This document shows positions 15,101 to 28,141 of a stretch of DNA of 64,000 bases, in pieces. This DNA comes from Tubiluchus corallicola. Its lineage: Eukaryota > Priapulida > Priapulimorpha > Priapulimorphida > Tubiluchidae. The notes below the pieces were generated by a model. It saw only the letters and a list, made by a program, of their open reading frames with translations, did not search any database and was not told the origin of the DNA. Every line of letters begins with the position of its first letter. Positions within the stretch are counted from its first letter, which is position 1. Where the stretch lies: NCBI GenBank assembly GCA_030141605.1, contig JAQGDQ010000098.1, forward strand, positions 1-64,000. The letters are read 5' to 3'. A program made the position numbers and the translations under genes.

Positions 15101-18100
15101 GTCTCAATTTCATTGAGCAAGCTCTTTGACCGCAAATATTTGGTATCGTTCTGCTTAAAGTTGATGCCCTGGTGATCGAGCGACTTCAGATAAAATTTTT
15201 CATTTTGCTCTCTCCAGATTTTGTTAAACTGTTTTTGAGCTTCTCTCCACTCCTCCTCCTTCGCTTTTAACCTGCAAATTAAAGATACGATGTGTACACA
15301 AGGTTCTATAGTTACTACTTTGCAAGCTAGACTCTGGCACTCAACTGCAGGACGTACTACTATGGTCGAAACATTGTAGCAGGACAGGAATCTGGCTAAA
15401 TACTAGAATGATCCTCCAACATGCGATATTACACTTCTAGAGGTGTCTTAACCAACTTATGCATATAAGCCTTCCTTAACAATAGAAATAGCTGAAACCA
15501 CCAAGACCATGAAATCAACAAAAGCAGTTTGACGAAAGTTTTCAATCACGTTTTGACAATTCGGCTATATGCCTTAGTCAAGCTACACAAATTTTCTTCC
15601 CTTCCAAGTAATTATAAAATAATAATAATGAAGAGCTTCCAAGTTTTACTTGCAGAAACAGGTAAATAACTATTTTCAGTTCAGGTCAACAATTTGATTA
15701 AAATATCAACGTTTCCTTCCCTTACAGAATCTTTTTCTTTAGAGGGCAAGACACAGTAAAATACTGCTTGCTAAAGAGAAAATTTACCGTCGTAAAACAA
15801 GTGGTACTGCAACGACAGGATTCTTCTTCAACCCATCAATGATGTCGGGTGCCTTGTCTCCATATATCCTGGAACGACATGCATTTTTAGAACTATTCCT
15901 GTCACTTAAACTTGGTAAAGCAGTCCATGCACATATATTAAGAACAATACTGCAACCGCCAATTTGTATTTTGTGTAATGTCCAAAAAATACACTATACT
16001 GTTGCCTGCTCCAAGTTAACTAACATTAAAACAGCTAGACCATTATCTGAAATATTCTCAAAAATTAGACAAGTTTTTGGAGTTCTAAACAGACATTACT
16101 CACTGCCAGAAGAGAAAAAACTTTCTACAGGTGTAAAACAAATTTTGAGGATGTTCCGATAAATTGCTGATCAGTTTTCGCTGACATGTATGAATGTTAG
16201 TTACTGTTGCCAAATACAAGTACAAGGATATTGTAGAACTAAACCAATAAAATTAAAGCTGCCTTCTGCAGTTAAATATTCTCCTGCTGCACCAGATCAA
16301 ATATGGAAGCTGCTACACAACACGATGATGGTGGCATCTCATGCTAATTTCTGAGTTTTAAATGAACTAATCTACAGTTTACTCGTTAGAACGAACTTTT
16401 ATCATCTAAGAAAAATGCAAAAATTATGCTTCATATATTACTGACTCAGCAATGTATTTAAAAATGAAATCTAAAGAGTTACATACCGCTGTATTGCCCT
16501 TCGGTGAATGACCTCAGATGTTCCTCCAAGACAGTTGTCTAAGCGAAACTTAGCAGCATCTTCTGCTGACATGCGTGACACTTTTTTAGCGACAGCTTCC
16601 AGTACACGAATAGTGGATAGGTTTGTTTCTAAGACAACATCCAATTCAAATCGTTCGTCCTCACACCGGTATATGTTTTCTTCAAACATGTTTTTACGAG
16701 AAGTGATAAACTGGGAGTCCTCTGACCATGATGGAAACGACACCCAGGTGTCGTTAAGAACCTGAAAAACACCATTGTGTCTACATATAGATATAAGTCC
16801 CTGTTTTGCTGACTGCAACAGCCATAGATAAAACCTCCAAACTGCAATATTGTATGACTATATAAAATTTAGTAACAGCCTTTGCAAACTTTTAAAATTT
16901 GTTAAACGCTTGCAACTACACAAGAAAAAAACAGCTTAAAATTACAGTCCACTGTCGCAGCCGGCAAACAGGATCATTAGCACTTACCTCTTTACACAAT
17001 GCAGTTCTCCCACTACATTTTGGTTGAACGTAAGTCTTGGGTAGAGCCCTGTAGCTCACGCCATACTTCTTGCAAGAAGAGTAATCTAAACAATGAATAA
17101 CAGAATGCAGTAAGAATACATAAGAAGCATTTTTTAGCAACTCAGATATAGTAAAAGAAATTTTGATTATTACTGATCCAAAAAAGAATTTTCGAAATTC
17201 TTACCTATCTCCATGGCTAGTTCGCCAATCGGCCGTTCACGTTCCTTGTTAGCCACACCAGATGAGATACTGTCTACAAGAGTCCCATTCTCCTTATAAC
17301 CGAGAAAATCTTTAAACCACTTAAATAGCTCCGGAAATTTCCTAACGCATCAAAAAAGAAAAAATAGCAGCCATTAAAATTAATATCGTGAAAAATGTGT
17401 CACAATAAATGGCACACTTTATTGGCGGCCTTGAGTCCAATTGCAAATCACTTAACCTGAAGTACATCAGAAGTCGCAAAATTTTTTTACATTTATGGCT
17501 TTCACTTAGTATAGTACAATATAGTAACCGATTCCACCTATCTCAAGTAATTTATATAACAAAAAAGTGTCAAATACAAAATGCAGTAAAACATCACTTG
17601 CGATGCAGGGAAATCAAAAGCAGTTTGCCTAGCAGTTTGATTAGGTTATTTAGTGACTAGTTTCATTATACCAAGTGGCGCTAATCAGACGTGGCAACGA
17701 ACCATATTGGGAAAATACTTGAATCATGGTACCACCAAATGCCAAGTCTGACCGTTGATGTAACACTCACCCTAGAAATGGGGTAACCAACTGCACAAGC
17801 TCCACACGTGAGACTATCTCCAAGTTGAATAAGGTCAGACATCTGAGGAAATTTTCATAAACTTCCTGGCTGCGTAAGGCTTTCCGCACTTTATCAAAGA
17901 AAGCATACTCGTTCAGTGTGCCGTACTTTCCAGCTTCAGACAGAGAAACATCTTTCAGTGCTCCCAGTTTAGGTTTCTGAAAACAAAAACACAAGCATGA
18001 TTTTAAAAAACAAAAACAGTATTCAATTTTAGACCAAAGCTCATAATAATTTATGGTCTAAAATGCCTGAAAACCAAGTATTGCTTTTCTTCAATACTGG

Positions 18101-21100
18101 TAGCCTAATTTTATTGTTGGTTTTTCAATTTTAAAAACTTATATCTTAAAAAAACAAACTGTATTGTATTTTCATATCATACCTCATTTTGACCCATAGT
18201 GTAAAATGTACATCTTAATGAGCAGAGTAACACAACCCGCTGTTCACAAAAGGCAAAAACGAGTATTCAGTTACGGCACTGCTGCAAATACGAGAGTGCT
18301 GTCATGAAACTGTTATCTTTAATATTGTTAACAACGTTCTGTTTATATAACAGTCCATGCAGCTTAATAAACCCATTTTGGCACTGAAGTGTTCTGACTC
18401 AATTAAGTTACTGAACCTATTAGCCGACAGGACGGGTTATTACTAAAAACGGTGTATGAATCATCACCTTAGTATGCACTGCAAAGGTCACAAGGCCTAG
18501 ATGAATTTTTTAAAACAAATTAATGTCTGAACTCCGAGGTGAAATTACTTCGAATACAATTTCTGTAAAACTAAATTAGTAAAAGAGTAAATAAAAAAGT
18601 ATAAAACCACAAAACAAAAATTTGTTTATTCGCACTAAACACATTTGTTTATTCATAAAGTCCTCACTTAACGACTCTCCATTTAACGACGTTTATGACG
18701 CTGAACATTTGACGCCTTTTCTCACTTAACGAAGCATGTTTCATTATATTGAAGATTTTTTTACTTTGCTCAAAGCCACTTTTTATTTTATCAACAACTT
18801 TTTACCTATTTTTGAAACACTAAAACAGTACGTATTGTGTCATCCTGCTCTAAAAGTGCACTAGTAACATAAAACAGTACAATTATTATTTATGTTTTTA
18901 CTTCCTGAGTGACTGCTAAATGTTAAAGCTGGTTGTACCTAGGAGCATTTATTTGCGATTTATACGCATACAGGTACCAGGGTGCAAACTATATGGAAAT
19001 GAATTTTACCTGCAACCTGTTGCTATAGCAACTGGTATTTAAACGAAATTGTCCCAAGGTCGCCCCAGGGCTTTGCTTTTACTATGCAGTGTTTTATCGC
19101 TAACTGCCTAAGGCTTCAAAGTTAACAAAAGAGAAACCTCTAGTTAGTTACTAATAAGGAAGCTAGGTGTTTCAACCAAGCAGAAAAAAAATTAATCAGT
19201 AAAATATGTACAAAACTCATAAACCGTTAAATTTATATGAATTAAGAGCATTTTTCTATGAAGAAATTAATTAAGAATGTTTTCATATTAATAAAAATGA
19301 TCACATTCTTTGTTCAAGTAGCAGATCATCTAAAGTGGTAAAAGTTCTATGGTTACACATAAATACTTTACTTAAGTATATGAAGCAAAACCATTGAGTC
19401 AGTTACGTGACGTTTCTTGAGTCAATTGCCGAAGGTTTTCATATACATGTGAATATTAAACTCTTTGAGTTAATTAGGCAACTGATTCTATTAGCCATGA
19501 ATCTAATAAACGGCGTCCACTGTAATAATGGAGAGAACTATGCTGTAGTGTTTTTTGCTAAAATGAGAAAACTTCCGCAAATAACAGCTAATGGCACAAT
19601 ACATAGTTTTCTTCTAGCAGTTGATGAGTAATCTGGGTTGCAAACAAAACAAAAACATTGGTAGTATGACACAAAAACTCTGCACATTTCTCGGTTTCAA
19701 ATTTTAAGTTCATCACTGGGCTAACGTGTGAGTTTATACCCTAACATAACGGGCATAATGGGTCAATTCCAATGGCTAGGTTGCGTTCTGCAGCACAAGT
19801 TATTATTAAGAAGCAGACCTTGTTGCCAATCTAAGTATGAATTACAGAAAGCATACAACAATTGAAGACTGACAAAAAGCTTTTCAAATATTTTTTGTAC
19901 TTTATCCAAAAACGACAACATTTGCCATTCAGGCACATTAGATCATAGATCATTCTGAGCTGTGGTCTGAAATTAAACTTCCTTTCCTTTAAAGCACGAG
20001 CTGGTCTGTTGAAGGCATATGAAAAACTAAACAGCCACAATTCTTTCAATGTTGCATTCTATCATGCAAAATGTTAAACTTACTTTAGGAGGTGTAGTTG
20101 AAGCACTAGCAGGCCGGCGTAAATGACTTGTACTTTTGTTCTTAAGTCCTGCATTGTTTAGCAATGGCTTCTTCACTGCTGTATGATCATTGCGAAGCCC
20201 AATATTTTTGTTTGGTGGCAGAGTTCCAAACTAAAAAAAGACATGATTTCATGACATCAATAATAATTTCACATTTTTTCAAGATACCTAGTTACAAATG
20301 GAAATACATGTAACTTGTTCGATCACAAAACAATTTTAAATAGATGATATAAAATCGATTATTTCTTCATAATAATGTGCTAACATTACAAGCTTGCCAT
20401 ATAGTCATTTGTATTATTGATTTTTATATCGAACGTACTATCCAAAAAAAGACACAATCCAGAAAGTTACATCTAGTATAACTCATAGATCCATTCCAAT
20501 ACAACAACAGTACTTTGCTTCGCAACACTGAAATTTACAGTAAAACCAAATGGGGAGAAATGAAATATGAAAGTGCTCTCGTGAGACTTGCCACTTTTAA
20601 TATTGTTAATAATTTTCTATTCACGCTATTAATGGAGGCAAACTGTTACTACGTGGTAGTATTTTTGCCAAAATGAAAAGGCTTCTACAAATAACAGGTA
20701 ATATCACAATAATTAGTTTTTTCAAGCATTTTATGTAGAATTTGGACTGCAAACAAAACAAAAACACAGACATGCAAATTTCCAAAAGCCGATATTGCTG
20801 AAATTTTCATGAATGAATGTATTTTTGCACTGTCCTACAGGTAACAATTAATGTTATGCAAATCCTTAATAAAGTGTACTTAATGACCAACCTAACTTTG
20901 AGAGACTTTAAAGTTAGCCCTGTATGACAGTGCTTTAAAAACAAATGAATTTATTATGTAAGTTTTTTACATACGTAATTTTTATGAAAACATACCAATC
21001 CAGTTGATGACCCATTTGCATCAGGCAGAAACTGGCCAAACTCCTGCAGTAAATCTTCCTGATTTTGAAACAATTTGGCCACTTGCTGGTAGACTTCTTG

Positions 21101-24100
21101 TTCTGTCAATGGCTGATAGCCGATATTGGTCAAACCCTATATAAGCCACATAAACATTTATCACTAAACGAAACCGCTTGGTTTTTCCTATAATTTGAAT
21201 TATACTTCTCTCTGATATAAAATACATTACTTCATACATTTACCTCTTTAAGATTCCTCTGTTCTTTCTGATAGGTGTGTAGAATTTCTAGGAATGCCTT
21301 ATAGACATCCGGCTGACCTTGAAAACGATTCTGCAAATAAAACGTTTTCGTGTTTATGAAAACCAACATAGCTGATATCAGTCATATCATAGATCAGTAA
21401 CTGCACCCCATAAGCAATGTTCTATCATGTCAAGTTTACAAAACTAATAAACTAACAATGTATCACTAAATAATTATCATATTCCCATGACAAGTTTGTC
21501 CTACGCACTAAGAAATTGAAAAAAAACGAAAATAACAGAGTTTTATAGCAACCCTTATTTAAAATAATAATTAATAAATAAGAATTATATACTAAGGTAT
21601 TTAATAATAGATACCTTTATTTTATTGACATAGTTAATTGCATGATTGAATTCGACAGGCTGACTGCCGATCGGCACCGGACCGCTAGAATGAAGTGACG
21701 GCTGTGGCTCAGGTGCACGATATGAGGGCTGGGAATTCATGCCATGAGCAGAGCCACCTGGTGGTTGACCAGATAATGACTGCTGTCCAGGTTGAAGCAA
21801 CAAATAGGCCGCATTCGTCACATCTGCATCACCACTCTGAAAATTGATACAGTTAGAAAAAATGTGTACTCGGATGCCTCAAGTCACTATGCTGACGTAA
21901 TAATCCTGAAACAAGGGGCCTCTTTTGTTTTACCCTCATTTCTTTCTAAAAACAACAGAACTGTCTTTCTTTAAAGAATTTCTAACTCTCCTTAATTTTG
22001 ATAGCAATTATCAAAAGATCTAGGTGACAGTAAAGCTGAAACCAATAATAATGAAACAAATTACATAATAATAAGGAAAAGACGACAGAAACGAAAACAA
22101 GAAAAAGGAGAAAGCAAAAAAGTAAAGACATGTTCAGGCATAAATGAACAGGTTTTTTCCCACTTTCTTTCAATCATCATCATCATCATATTAGCAAATG
22201 CCTATTATGTCTGATGTAAACAATCAGCAGGCAGAATTCTAAAATAAAAGCAGTCTGCCCTCAAGACAGGTAAACACAGCAGTAATCCGGCAAAAAACTA
22301 GACACTGCAATGCCTGTGGCTTGTCAGTACCACTTCCACACTATCATCATCATTGTCATTAATTCTTTGCATATTGTTATTCTAACTTAGGTTTCTTCTC
22401 TATTCTCACTCTTTTCTGCCCTCTATTCTATACCTCGCACTTGCATGCTAGCCCATGCAAGCAATCTTTTCATGGTGATCAATCATTCAAATTTTGAGTA
22501 CAATATTCAATACAATCAAATTGCTCTCATTTAGGTCACTTGGCAATGCTAAATCACAAAATTACAAAAAGTCCAAATGTAAAACCATATTTAACCAATA
22601 TTAAATTTTCTGTAAATTAAGATGTGTGTAACAATAGTTATTTAGATAATTCATTCAACTGACCCAGTTAAATGACGATTCAAAATGAAAACTCACCTTA
22701 GCTCCTTGACCCGAGGAGTTGCCAATGGGCGCAAGACCTGTACTCAAGCATTGCATAGGTTGCCCTGGGGTGCTTACGTTAATCTGTGTAGGATCATTAG
22801 CTTGAACTTCAATCTTATATCCTGGAGGCAGAAATGTGTTGAATCCCACAATGAGGTCAGGATGACCTTTAAACAAATTCGAAACCCTCTGAATGACACC
22901 AGGTGTATCAATCCTGTAAAAAACAAAAAATGAACAATGTTCAGGTTAGCCTTTAATTGCTAATTTGTGAAAAAGCAATACCAAATTGTTTTTAAAAAAT
23001 CACAAAAAAAATTGCAAAAAATTCCTACTTTACAATCAACAAGTAGATTAAACATGTTCATCTAAATTCATCAGCATGCTTAAGATAGAAAATATAGAGA
23101 TGAACAGAAATTGTTAAATGGCCTGTTGATGGCACAGATGACTCCTGGTTATTTTAATTTTATTGTGTTCTTAACTTTATTTTAAATATAATTTATTTTG
23201 TTGAAATGGCTTGTCCACACAAAGTTTAAATGTTAGTTCAATATTTTTGTTACTTCCAGAAAGACGACTGACCGAGAATTAAAATACGTAAAAAAAACAA
23301 AGATGTGACTAATGTAGCCTAACTGCAGTTATTTTTGATTCACTCAGAAACTTCAAGTTCTGTTTATTACTTTTTGCTACTATTTTTTACTATTGAATCA
23401 AATTAATAATAATTACTGGTAGTTGTGCTTATCACAATTTTATACCCGTTAAGTTGCAAAACAAGACAGCTGCCATAAAAAAGATGCTTACGTTTGCGAT
23501 TTGAATTCTTTCATGATATCAAGGAAATCATTGTACACCTGCGGTTGATTGCCAAATTGAAGTTTAACTTGATCCAAGTACGAAAGCGCATCTTCTACCT
23601 TCAAACGTTGAAATGTTTGTGGCCCACCTTGCATAGCTGATGGATGAGGCTAAATAAAAAAAAAGTGGAAATTGACTTCTTTGTAAAACAATAAATTAAT
23701 CCAACAGCACACACCGCAATCAATAGAATTTTTTATAACCATAGATTCTACTTAATTCTCAATGGTCATTATGTTCGTTTGCATTAATTAGTAAAGGTGC
23801 GCAGAATGGAAGTTTTTGATGTGAAGGTGAGAATGTTATGGCATATAACTATATATGTAATGGTTTAACCGTGACTGCTATTAGCAGAGATAGCCAAAGT
23901 TTTAAAAAACAGCAACTTAGCGACTGCACTAGTCAATTAATTACTCAGACCCCGCGCTGCCTAACTTAACTTTGGTCCACTCAACTTTTCTTCTCACCTA
24001 GATACGCACTGCCTCAAAAGTATCACTTTTTTATTTTGCAATATCGGTAAACATTCTGAGCGCAACGTCATTCTGAACGCAAAGTTTAAACTAAGCTAAA

Positions 24101-25849
24101 ACCAGATTTTCGCTAAAGATAAGTACAGCAATGGTATAACAGTAGTTTATACTTATTGTAATGAGTAAAATAATAACAAATCTTTGTTGTAAACAGGATG
24201 AATGATCACCATGTAATTACCAATACCCCCCCCCCCCCAAAAAAAAGAAACACATGCACAGCACAATGAATAAACAGGCCCATATAGAAAAATTGCTACG
24301 AAAAAGTACGAATTCTTTTGGTTTCAGCAAAGAAAACACAAGTGACAACAATTTCTACTATTGCCAACAGTATACAATGTTACAAATGTTCATTTAAATT
24401 GCCTGGAACATTTAAATATGTTCTAAAAACTCCCACAAGTGACCATGGCATAAAGTTATCACACAGTGTGAATCTCACGCTTCCGACAATAAACAAACTC
24501 AAAATGCAAAAATTGACTTACCGAAGGAGAAAAATGGACATTGGTGTGATTTTGCGACTGTGAACCCGCATGCGGGTGATGTGATGGTCGATAAACGGTT
24601 GCAGGGCCGTGATTTCCCTGACCTGGAACGCTGCAAAGCACAAAAAATGAAATCATGTGACTTAGGAAATGAAGGTGTAACTTATCTATGAAATTCAAAT
24701 TACATTAGTATTTATTAATTTGTTATTTAGTAGGTACAAAAATGAATATATACATTTAAAACATGAGTGAATGTGAACAGTTGAAATAAAAATTAATTAT
24801 ATTAAGTATTAGCATGTCAATGGCAACTACAGACAGATATTCTACAATTTTACGTTAAGTGTGTATACTTGTGCAAATAGTTACTATATTACTGCACTTG
24901 AAACTTACGGATAGTTCCCAAAAGAAAGACTACTCGCCATCTTGGCTGCATCAGAATACAGAGTGCTCTGCTGAGGGGAAGGCGGTGGTACCATTCTCGG
25001 CGGTACTGTAGTTACGGGTGTATCATTTTGCAATGGCAATGGACCTTGCTGTCCTGCCTGCGATGTAGACGACTGCTGCTGATATCCTACAAGAGTCTAG
25101 AAGCAAGAAAAAAACATGTGAGCTAACTTTGACATCAATTCAAACAACACGTACACTTAAAAATAGCTTAAAATATGCAAGCTGAATGTACATTTCAATC
25201 TGTCTCTGACTTTACCAAGTACTACAAGAATAACAATACTGACAATACTTGAATCTTTTCAATTTAACACCACTTAGAATGGCAAACATTCTACGTGACA
25301 AATTACCTTACTTTGAATTACTGCGCATAACTGAACTATTTCTGCTTGACTGAAAAAACGGGTTTGTCTGGGTACAAACGTATCATATTCCACAATAAGC
25401 CACAGAGCAGAACTTCCCCATAATAAAATCATTGGAAATTTTTTTACAAGTAATGCAAATGATTACTACCTGTAAGCCCATGTATTCCATGTATTAAAAA
25501 TTTAGTAATTTGATGTTGCACAGAGCACAAAATTATACAAAATGGTGTCCTACACATACACATGTCACTTTAACACATACTTAATGTCATGAATTGGTAG
25601 AAAAAAGTCCTACAATAAAAAGTTACAGTCAGACTAATACGTTTACATTAAGTAGCTAAGCAATTACAAATACTTTTGTTGATAGCAGTGATTTGAGAGA
25701 ACAATAATTTCATACTTTTTTTAATAGGGAGAATGATAACCAATGCATATGATTTATAAATAAAATACAAGCAATGTGCTAGATAAAAATTCTTACTATA
25801 AGAAACCATAACAATTACTAACCTCTTGATTATCAAACTGTCGCTTCAT
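6195..25849 (-). CDS. SIN3A: SIN3 transcriptional corepressor scaffold, complete, 24 coding exons
   Basis: Scaffold of the nuclear SIN3-HDAC complex: PAH domains bind repressors and the central region binds HDAC1/2 (family knowledge). Exons: 25849-25823, 25096-24909, 24630-24522, 23649-23492, 22913-22697, 21836-21615, 21330-21244, 21136-20996, 20230-20084, 17976-17771, 17341-17205, 17085-16988, 16761-16487, 15868-15788, 15271-15088, 14853-14724, 11994-11881, 11121-10928, 10161-9978, 9535-9366, 8767-8585, 8054-7879, 7143-6837, 6449-6195. They sum to 3990 nt, 1329 codons plus TAA, in one frame; human SIN3A is 1273 residues. The start is chosen because MKRQFDNQE matches the conserved SIN3A N-terminus. 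PAH1, PAH2, PAH3, the HDAC-interaction region and the C-terminal domain are all present. The C-terminus (WHSAW, DWLLGK) resembles SIN3B, so this is probably the single pre-duplication SIN3. The symbol is a nearest-family name; SIN3 is equally apt. Confidence 0.97.
6450..8584 (-). other. SIN3 3'-proximal introns
   Basis: Introns 6450-6836, 7144-7878 and 8055-8584 surround the last exons. The first two hold the non-coding part of the duplicated segment (to 7432). Nothing else is recognised. Confidence 0.6.
6457..7432 (-). repeat. Right arm of inverted duplication (resident SIN3 copy)
   Basis: This is the source-like copy, because it lies in its proper place in the SIN3 exon chain (exon 23 with part of both flanking introns). 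The partner is 1-976. The arms enclose about 5.5 kb holding the four MESD exons, both 3' UTRs and the last SIN3 exon. Confidence 0.95.
8910..8985 (+). repeat. Interspersed SINE-like repeat copy in a SIN3 intron
   Basis: The stretch GAGGTGAGACATTGAACCAA through CGTTCAGACGTATGTACAA to CCTTCCACAAAG aligns with 55255-55335 and, more loosely, with the tandem units at 3551-3690. No poly(A) tail or RNA polymerase III boxes could be assigned with confidence. Confidence 0.6.
9536..11880 (-). other. SIN3 introns between exons 20 and 17
   Basis: Introns 9536-9977, 10162-10927 and 11122-11880 hold no recognised element. Exon 18 (11121-10928) lies between them and codes for an Arg/Glu/Ser-rich, poorly conserved linker. 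Confidence 0.6.
12930..14370 (+). mobile_element. Decayed non-LTR retrotransposon (LINE) reverse transcriptase in a SIN3 intron
   Basis: Plus-strand translation, broken by stops and frame changes, shows LINE RT signatures: [13 protein letters not shown] near 13005, [10 protein letters not shown] in place of the usual NYRPI block, then [19 protein letters not shown] near 13470, [17 protein letters not shown] near 13600, and PGHII near 13770. A C-terminal region reading [15 protein letters not shown] follows, and the element trails off in an A/T-rich tail near 14350. CR1/jockey-like is my guess. It is antisense to SIN3 and clearly dead. Confidence 0.75.
14724..17085 (-). other. SIN3 exons 12-16: HDAC-interaction region
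   Basis: The most conserved block of the family: [73 protein letters not shown] and [13 protein letters not shown]. These residues contact HDAC1/2 and SDS3 in known complexes. The exons are 98, 275, 81, 184 and 130 nt, all with phases that join. Confidence 0.94.
14854..17770 (-). other. SIN3 introns with (CA)n microsatellite at 15007-15043
   Basis: Introns 14854-15087, 15272-15787, 15869-16486, 16762-16987, 17086-17204 and 17342-17770. An ACAC/GCGC-type dinucleotide run lies at about 15003-15043. Nothing else is recognised. Confidence 0.6.
17205..17976 (-). other. SIN3 exons 10-11: PAH3 domain
   Basis: Residues about 450-520 contain [35 protein letters not shown] and [14 protein letters not shown], which is PAH3. 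It is preceded by a basic, proline/serine-rich linker in exon 9 (20230-20084). Confidence 0.92.
18290..19655 (+). repeat. Interspersed repeat apparently split by about 1.2 kb in a SIN3 intron
   Basis: Two pieces, 18290-18350 and 19523-19655, align in order with the two halves of 20568-20768 in the next intron. The shared blocks are TTTAATATTGTTAA, GCAAATAACAG/TACAAATAACAG and TGCAAACAAAACAAAAACA. The intervening sequence may be a later insertion. It includes CTCACTTAACGAC-like repeats at 18660-18735 that look like a DNA-transposon fragment. Confidence 0.55.
20568..20768 (+). repeat. Contiguous copy of the same interspersed repeat
   Basis: This is the uninterrupted counterpart of the split copy at 18290-19655, located in the SIN3 intron 20231-20995. 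It ends in the A/C-rich string AAACAAAACAAAAACAC. Confidence 0.55.
20996..21662 (-). other. SIN3 exons 6-8: PAH2 domain
   Basis: Residues about 292-380 read [36 protein letters not shown] and [20 protein letters not shown], the canonical PAH2. This is the domain that binds MAD/REST-type SIN3-interaction helices in vertebrates (family knowledge). Confidence 0.93.
21837..25822 (-). other. SIN3 introns between exons 1 and 6
   Basis: Introns 21837-22696, 22914-23491, 23650-24521, 24631-24908 and 25097-25822. A homopolymer C run followed by an A run lies at about 24225-24246. No genes or elements are recognised. Confidence 0.6.
22697..23649 (-). other. SIN3 exons 4-5: PAH1 domain
   Basis: Residues about 122-196 form a paired amphipathic helix domain: [19 protein letters not shown] in exon 4 and [19 protein letters not shown] in exon 5. 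The phase-2 exon junction falls between helices. Known PAH1 partners in other animals are short amphipathic repressor helices; partners here are unknown. Confidence 0.93.
25823..25849 (-). other. First coding exon of SIN3, nine codons
   Basis: A 27-nt coding segment, ATG to GAG, ends at a GTTAGT donor. It encodes a basic start peptide nearly identical to vertebrate SIN3A, which fixes the initiation codon. It is invisible to ORF-length filters. Confidence 0.9.
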
Positions 25850-27365
25850 TAGATATTTTTACAGCATCAGGTCCACTTGGAACCAACTTCCCAATAAATA
25901 AGTTTCCAATAATCCCAAGCACTGTTTGACCAAAATAGTGCTTTCCCACTAAAAATGCAATATTCGATTTTATAAAGTATTAAACATTTTAAACTTGGAA
26001 CTTTGCCAAAACTAAAAGAAATGAACAATCTCTAAAATTTAAGACTTTGTTGATATTCAACACTTAAGTCACGTAAGCCGGTAATAATTAGTTTTTAGCT
26101 TTAATCTCCAATGGCTAAAAATATTTAAATTTTCGGGAGCAATATAATTTTTATTCATGCTTGAATGCTTAATTAAATAAAAAGCAAGCTTCTTATGAAC
26201 AGCTTGGAAACGTCTTTAAAGATTATTCATTTAACAATGTGCAGCAAGTGAGATATTCTCAACAGTGTTAGTGAATGGTTAAAATCACTATTAGAGTTAC
26301 ACACATTACTGTTTTTAAAAAAAAACACAATAGTTTAAAGCTATTTTTGCAATTCAAGACTTACAATGCCATTTTAGAATTATATAACATACTATACTAA
26401 TTCTGAAAAACCGCTAAGAAAATTGTGATACAAAATTCTTGTTAATAAACATAGCTTAAATTACTTGTTGATGCTTTACAAATGCAGAATGTATTTTTGG
26501 CAAGCTAGTCCTAAGATATAACGAAGTGACAAATACTGTAGATGTTTACTTTTAGCTCAAACTTTCAAATCGAAATTTCATGTTAATAATAACCCCATAT
26601 AATCAAACTTTCCTACAATAAAAATGCATTATCCCAAAAGTTGTTTTTATCTTAAAGCACATTTACTGTTTTTTCAAACAGTATCTACAGTATCGTTGGT
26701 TGATGAAATCATCATATGTTAGTCAACATGGCGTCTACATTACGACCTGCTCGCCGATCAAACCAAAAATGGAATCGCCCAGCTGAACACGGAGAAAAGA
26801 TGGGCACCCGTTTTTTCTAAGTTTAGTTTATTACAAGCTAACCAAGTAAGGTTCAATTAAAGAAACAAGGACCCACGTCAAAATAAAATTATAAAGATAG
26901 CTAATTATCGAATAATTACGCGACTTCACGACAACCAATTGCGCAAAAAATACCACACCCCTCCCCTCAAAAATGAAGGTAGAGGCACCTTACATCAACA
27001 ATTTTCGACACAATAACGCTGCAGTTTCGAAGCAAATACGAAAAAATTAGCAGTTTGGATTAAAAATAAACCTTTTGGCAATGTTCTTAAAGATATTTGA
27101 CAACAGTTTCATTTGTATGGCTAAAAAGTTCCGGGCCAGAATGGTATAATTTTATTACTTTCCAAGCACAAACTTGCGACATCACGTCGTAATCGACGAC
27201 AAATACTGTTCACCCCTACAACGACGAAAACACTTGATTTAAATTTTAACAAACTTCGGCAACTTTATTTATATAATATCAAATGTAAGAGCTCCATAGA
27301 ACCAATTAAAAGATTTTCTCACTTAGTAGGTATAGAACCAAGTAAAGCAAAAACCATTACTTACC
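25850..27365 (-). other. SIN3 5' UTR intron (inferred)
   Basis: A good donor reads GGACTTG|GTAAGTAAT on the minus strand, with the last exonic base at 27365. A candidate acceptor (CATTTTTAG) lies near 25950, about 100 bases before the ATG. The region between is AT-rich and holds nothing recognised. The acceptor choice is uncertain. Confidence 0.45.
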
Positions 27366-27660
27366 AAGTCCACAAAAGTCTTCAAGATATGTCGGTTTTA
27401 AAACAGTTCTCTTGCAAAAATGAACTCACTTAAAACTAGTGAAATACATTCATATATAAATGTTAAAATTTCACTATAATCCATCTCGTATGACAAGAAA
27501 AAATATGAATTATCTGGCTGCGAATTTACGACCTCAACATTTCGAGAATATTGGCGCCCTGGAGACACCGACAATGCAGACAATGTTTAAATAGTAATAA
27601 TCTGCGATTTCGTGCACTACAGTCTAATCATACACAAGTAAAGAGACAGCGTAACACACG
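27366..27660 (-). promoter_or_regulatory. Probable SIN3 untranslated first exon and promoter
   Basis: This is sequence upstream of the donor at 27365. It is locally less AT-rich, with GGCGCC near 27554, and lies about 1.7 kb from the SIN3 ATG. A 144-bp part of it (27496-27639) is duplicated at 29615-29758. No TATA box was assigned and the transcription start is not determined. Confidence 0.45.
27496..27639. repeat. 144-bp near-identical direct repeat, copy 1 (SIN3 5' region)
   Basis: Aligns without gaps to 29615-29758 (offset 2119) with three mismatches seen by eye. Borders are sharp on both sides. It could be a recent local duplication, or two members of a young short mobile family. Confidence 0.93.
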
Positions 27661-28141
27661 CGGTTCACAAAAAACAATTTTTAATGTCAAAAATGAAAAT
27701 GATGAACAAGATTTACGTGGATTCATTCGCCAAAGCAAACCCTCTCCCCTATTTTTCGCTGACAACATCAGTAGGTTTTGACGTCACGCCTATATCAAAA
27801 TTGACCAATCAAAATTTTCGAGAACGCTTCTAAAATTTCGCGGGAGACCGCCTATTTCTTCATGGTGCTGACATCTTCTTACGCCAAAAAAAACTAAAAG
27901 CCAATTTGCTGTACTATTTTTTAATATTTTCTTACTAACCTCAGGCCAGAAGTAAAGTGATCCATAAGCTGCTAGGCAGCATAATTATGTGTTCAATCCG
28001 TATGCTAACCTAAAAGCTTGCTATCACTATTACTTCATAATCAAAAACAATAATTATGGTATACAGGCACCTGGTTTAGTGTTCCTTGAGCACATGATTC
28101 AGCTATAGGATTCACTGATCACCTCCCACTTCCCTTCAAAC

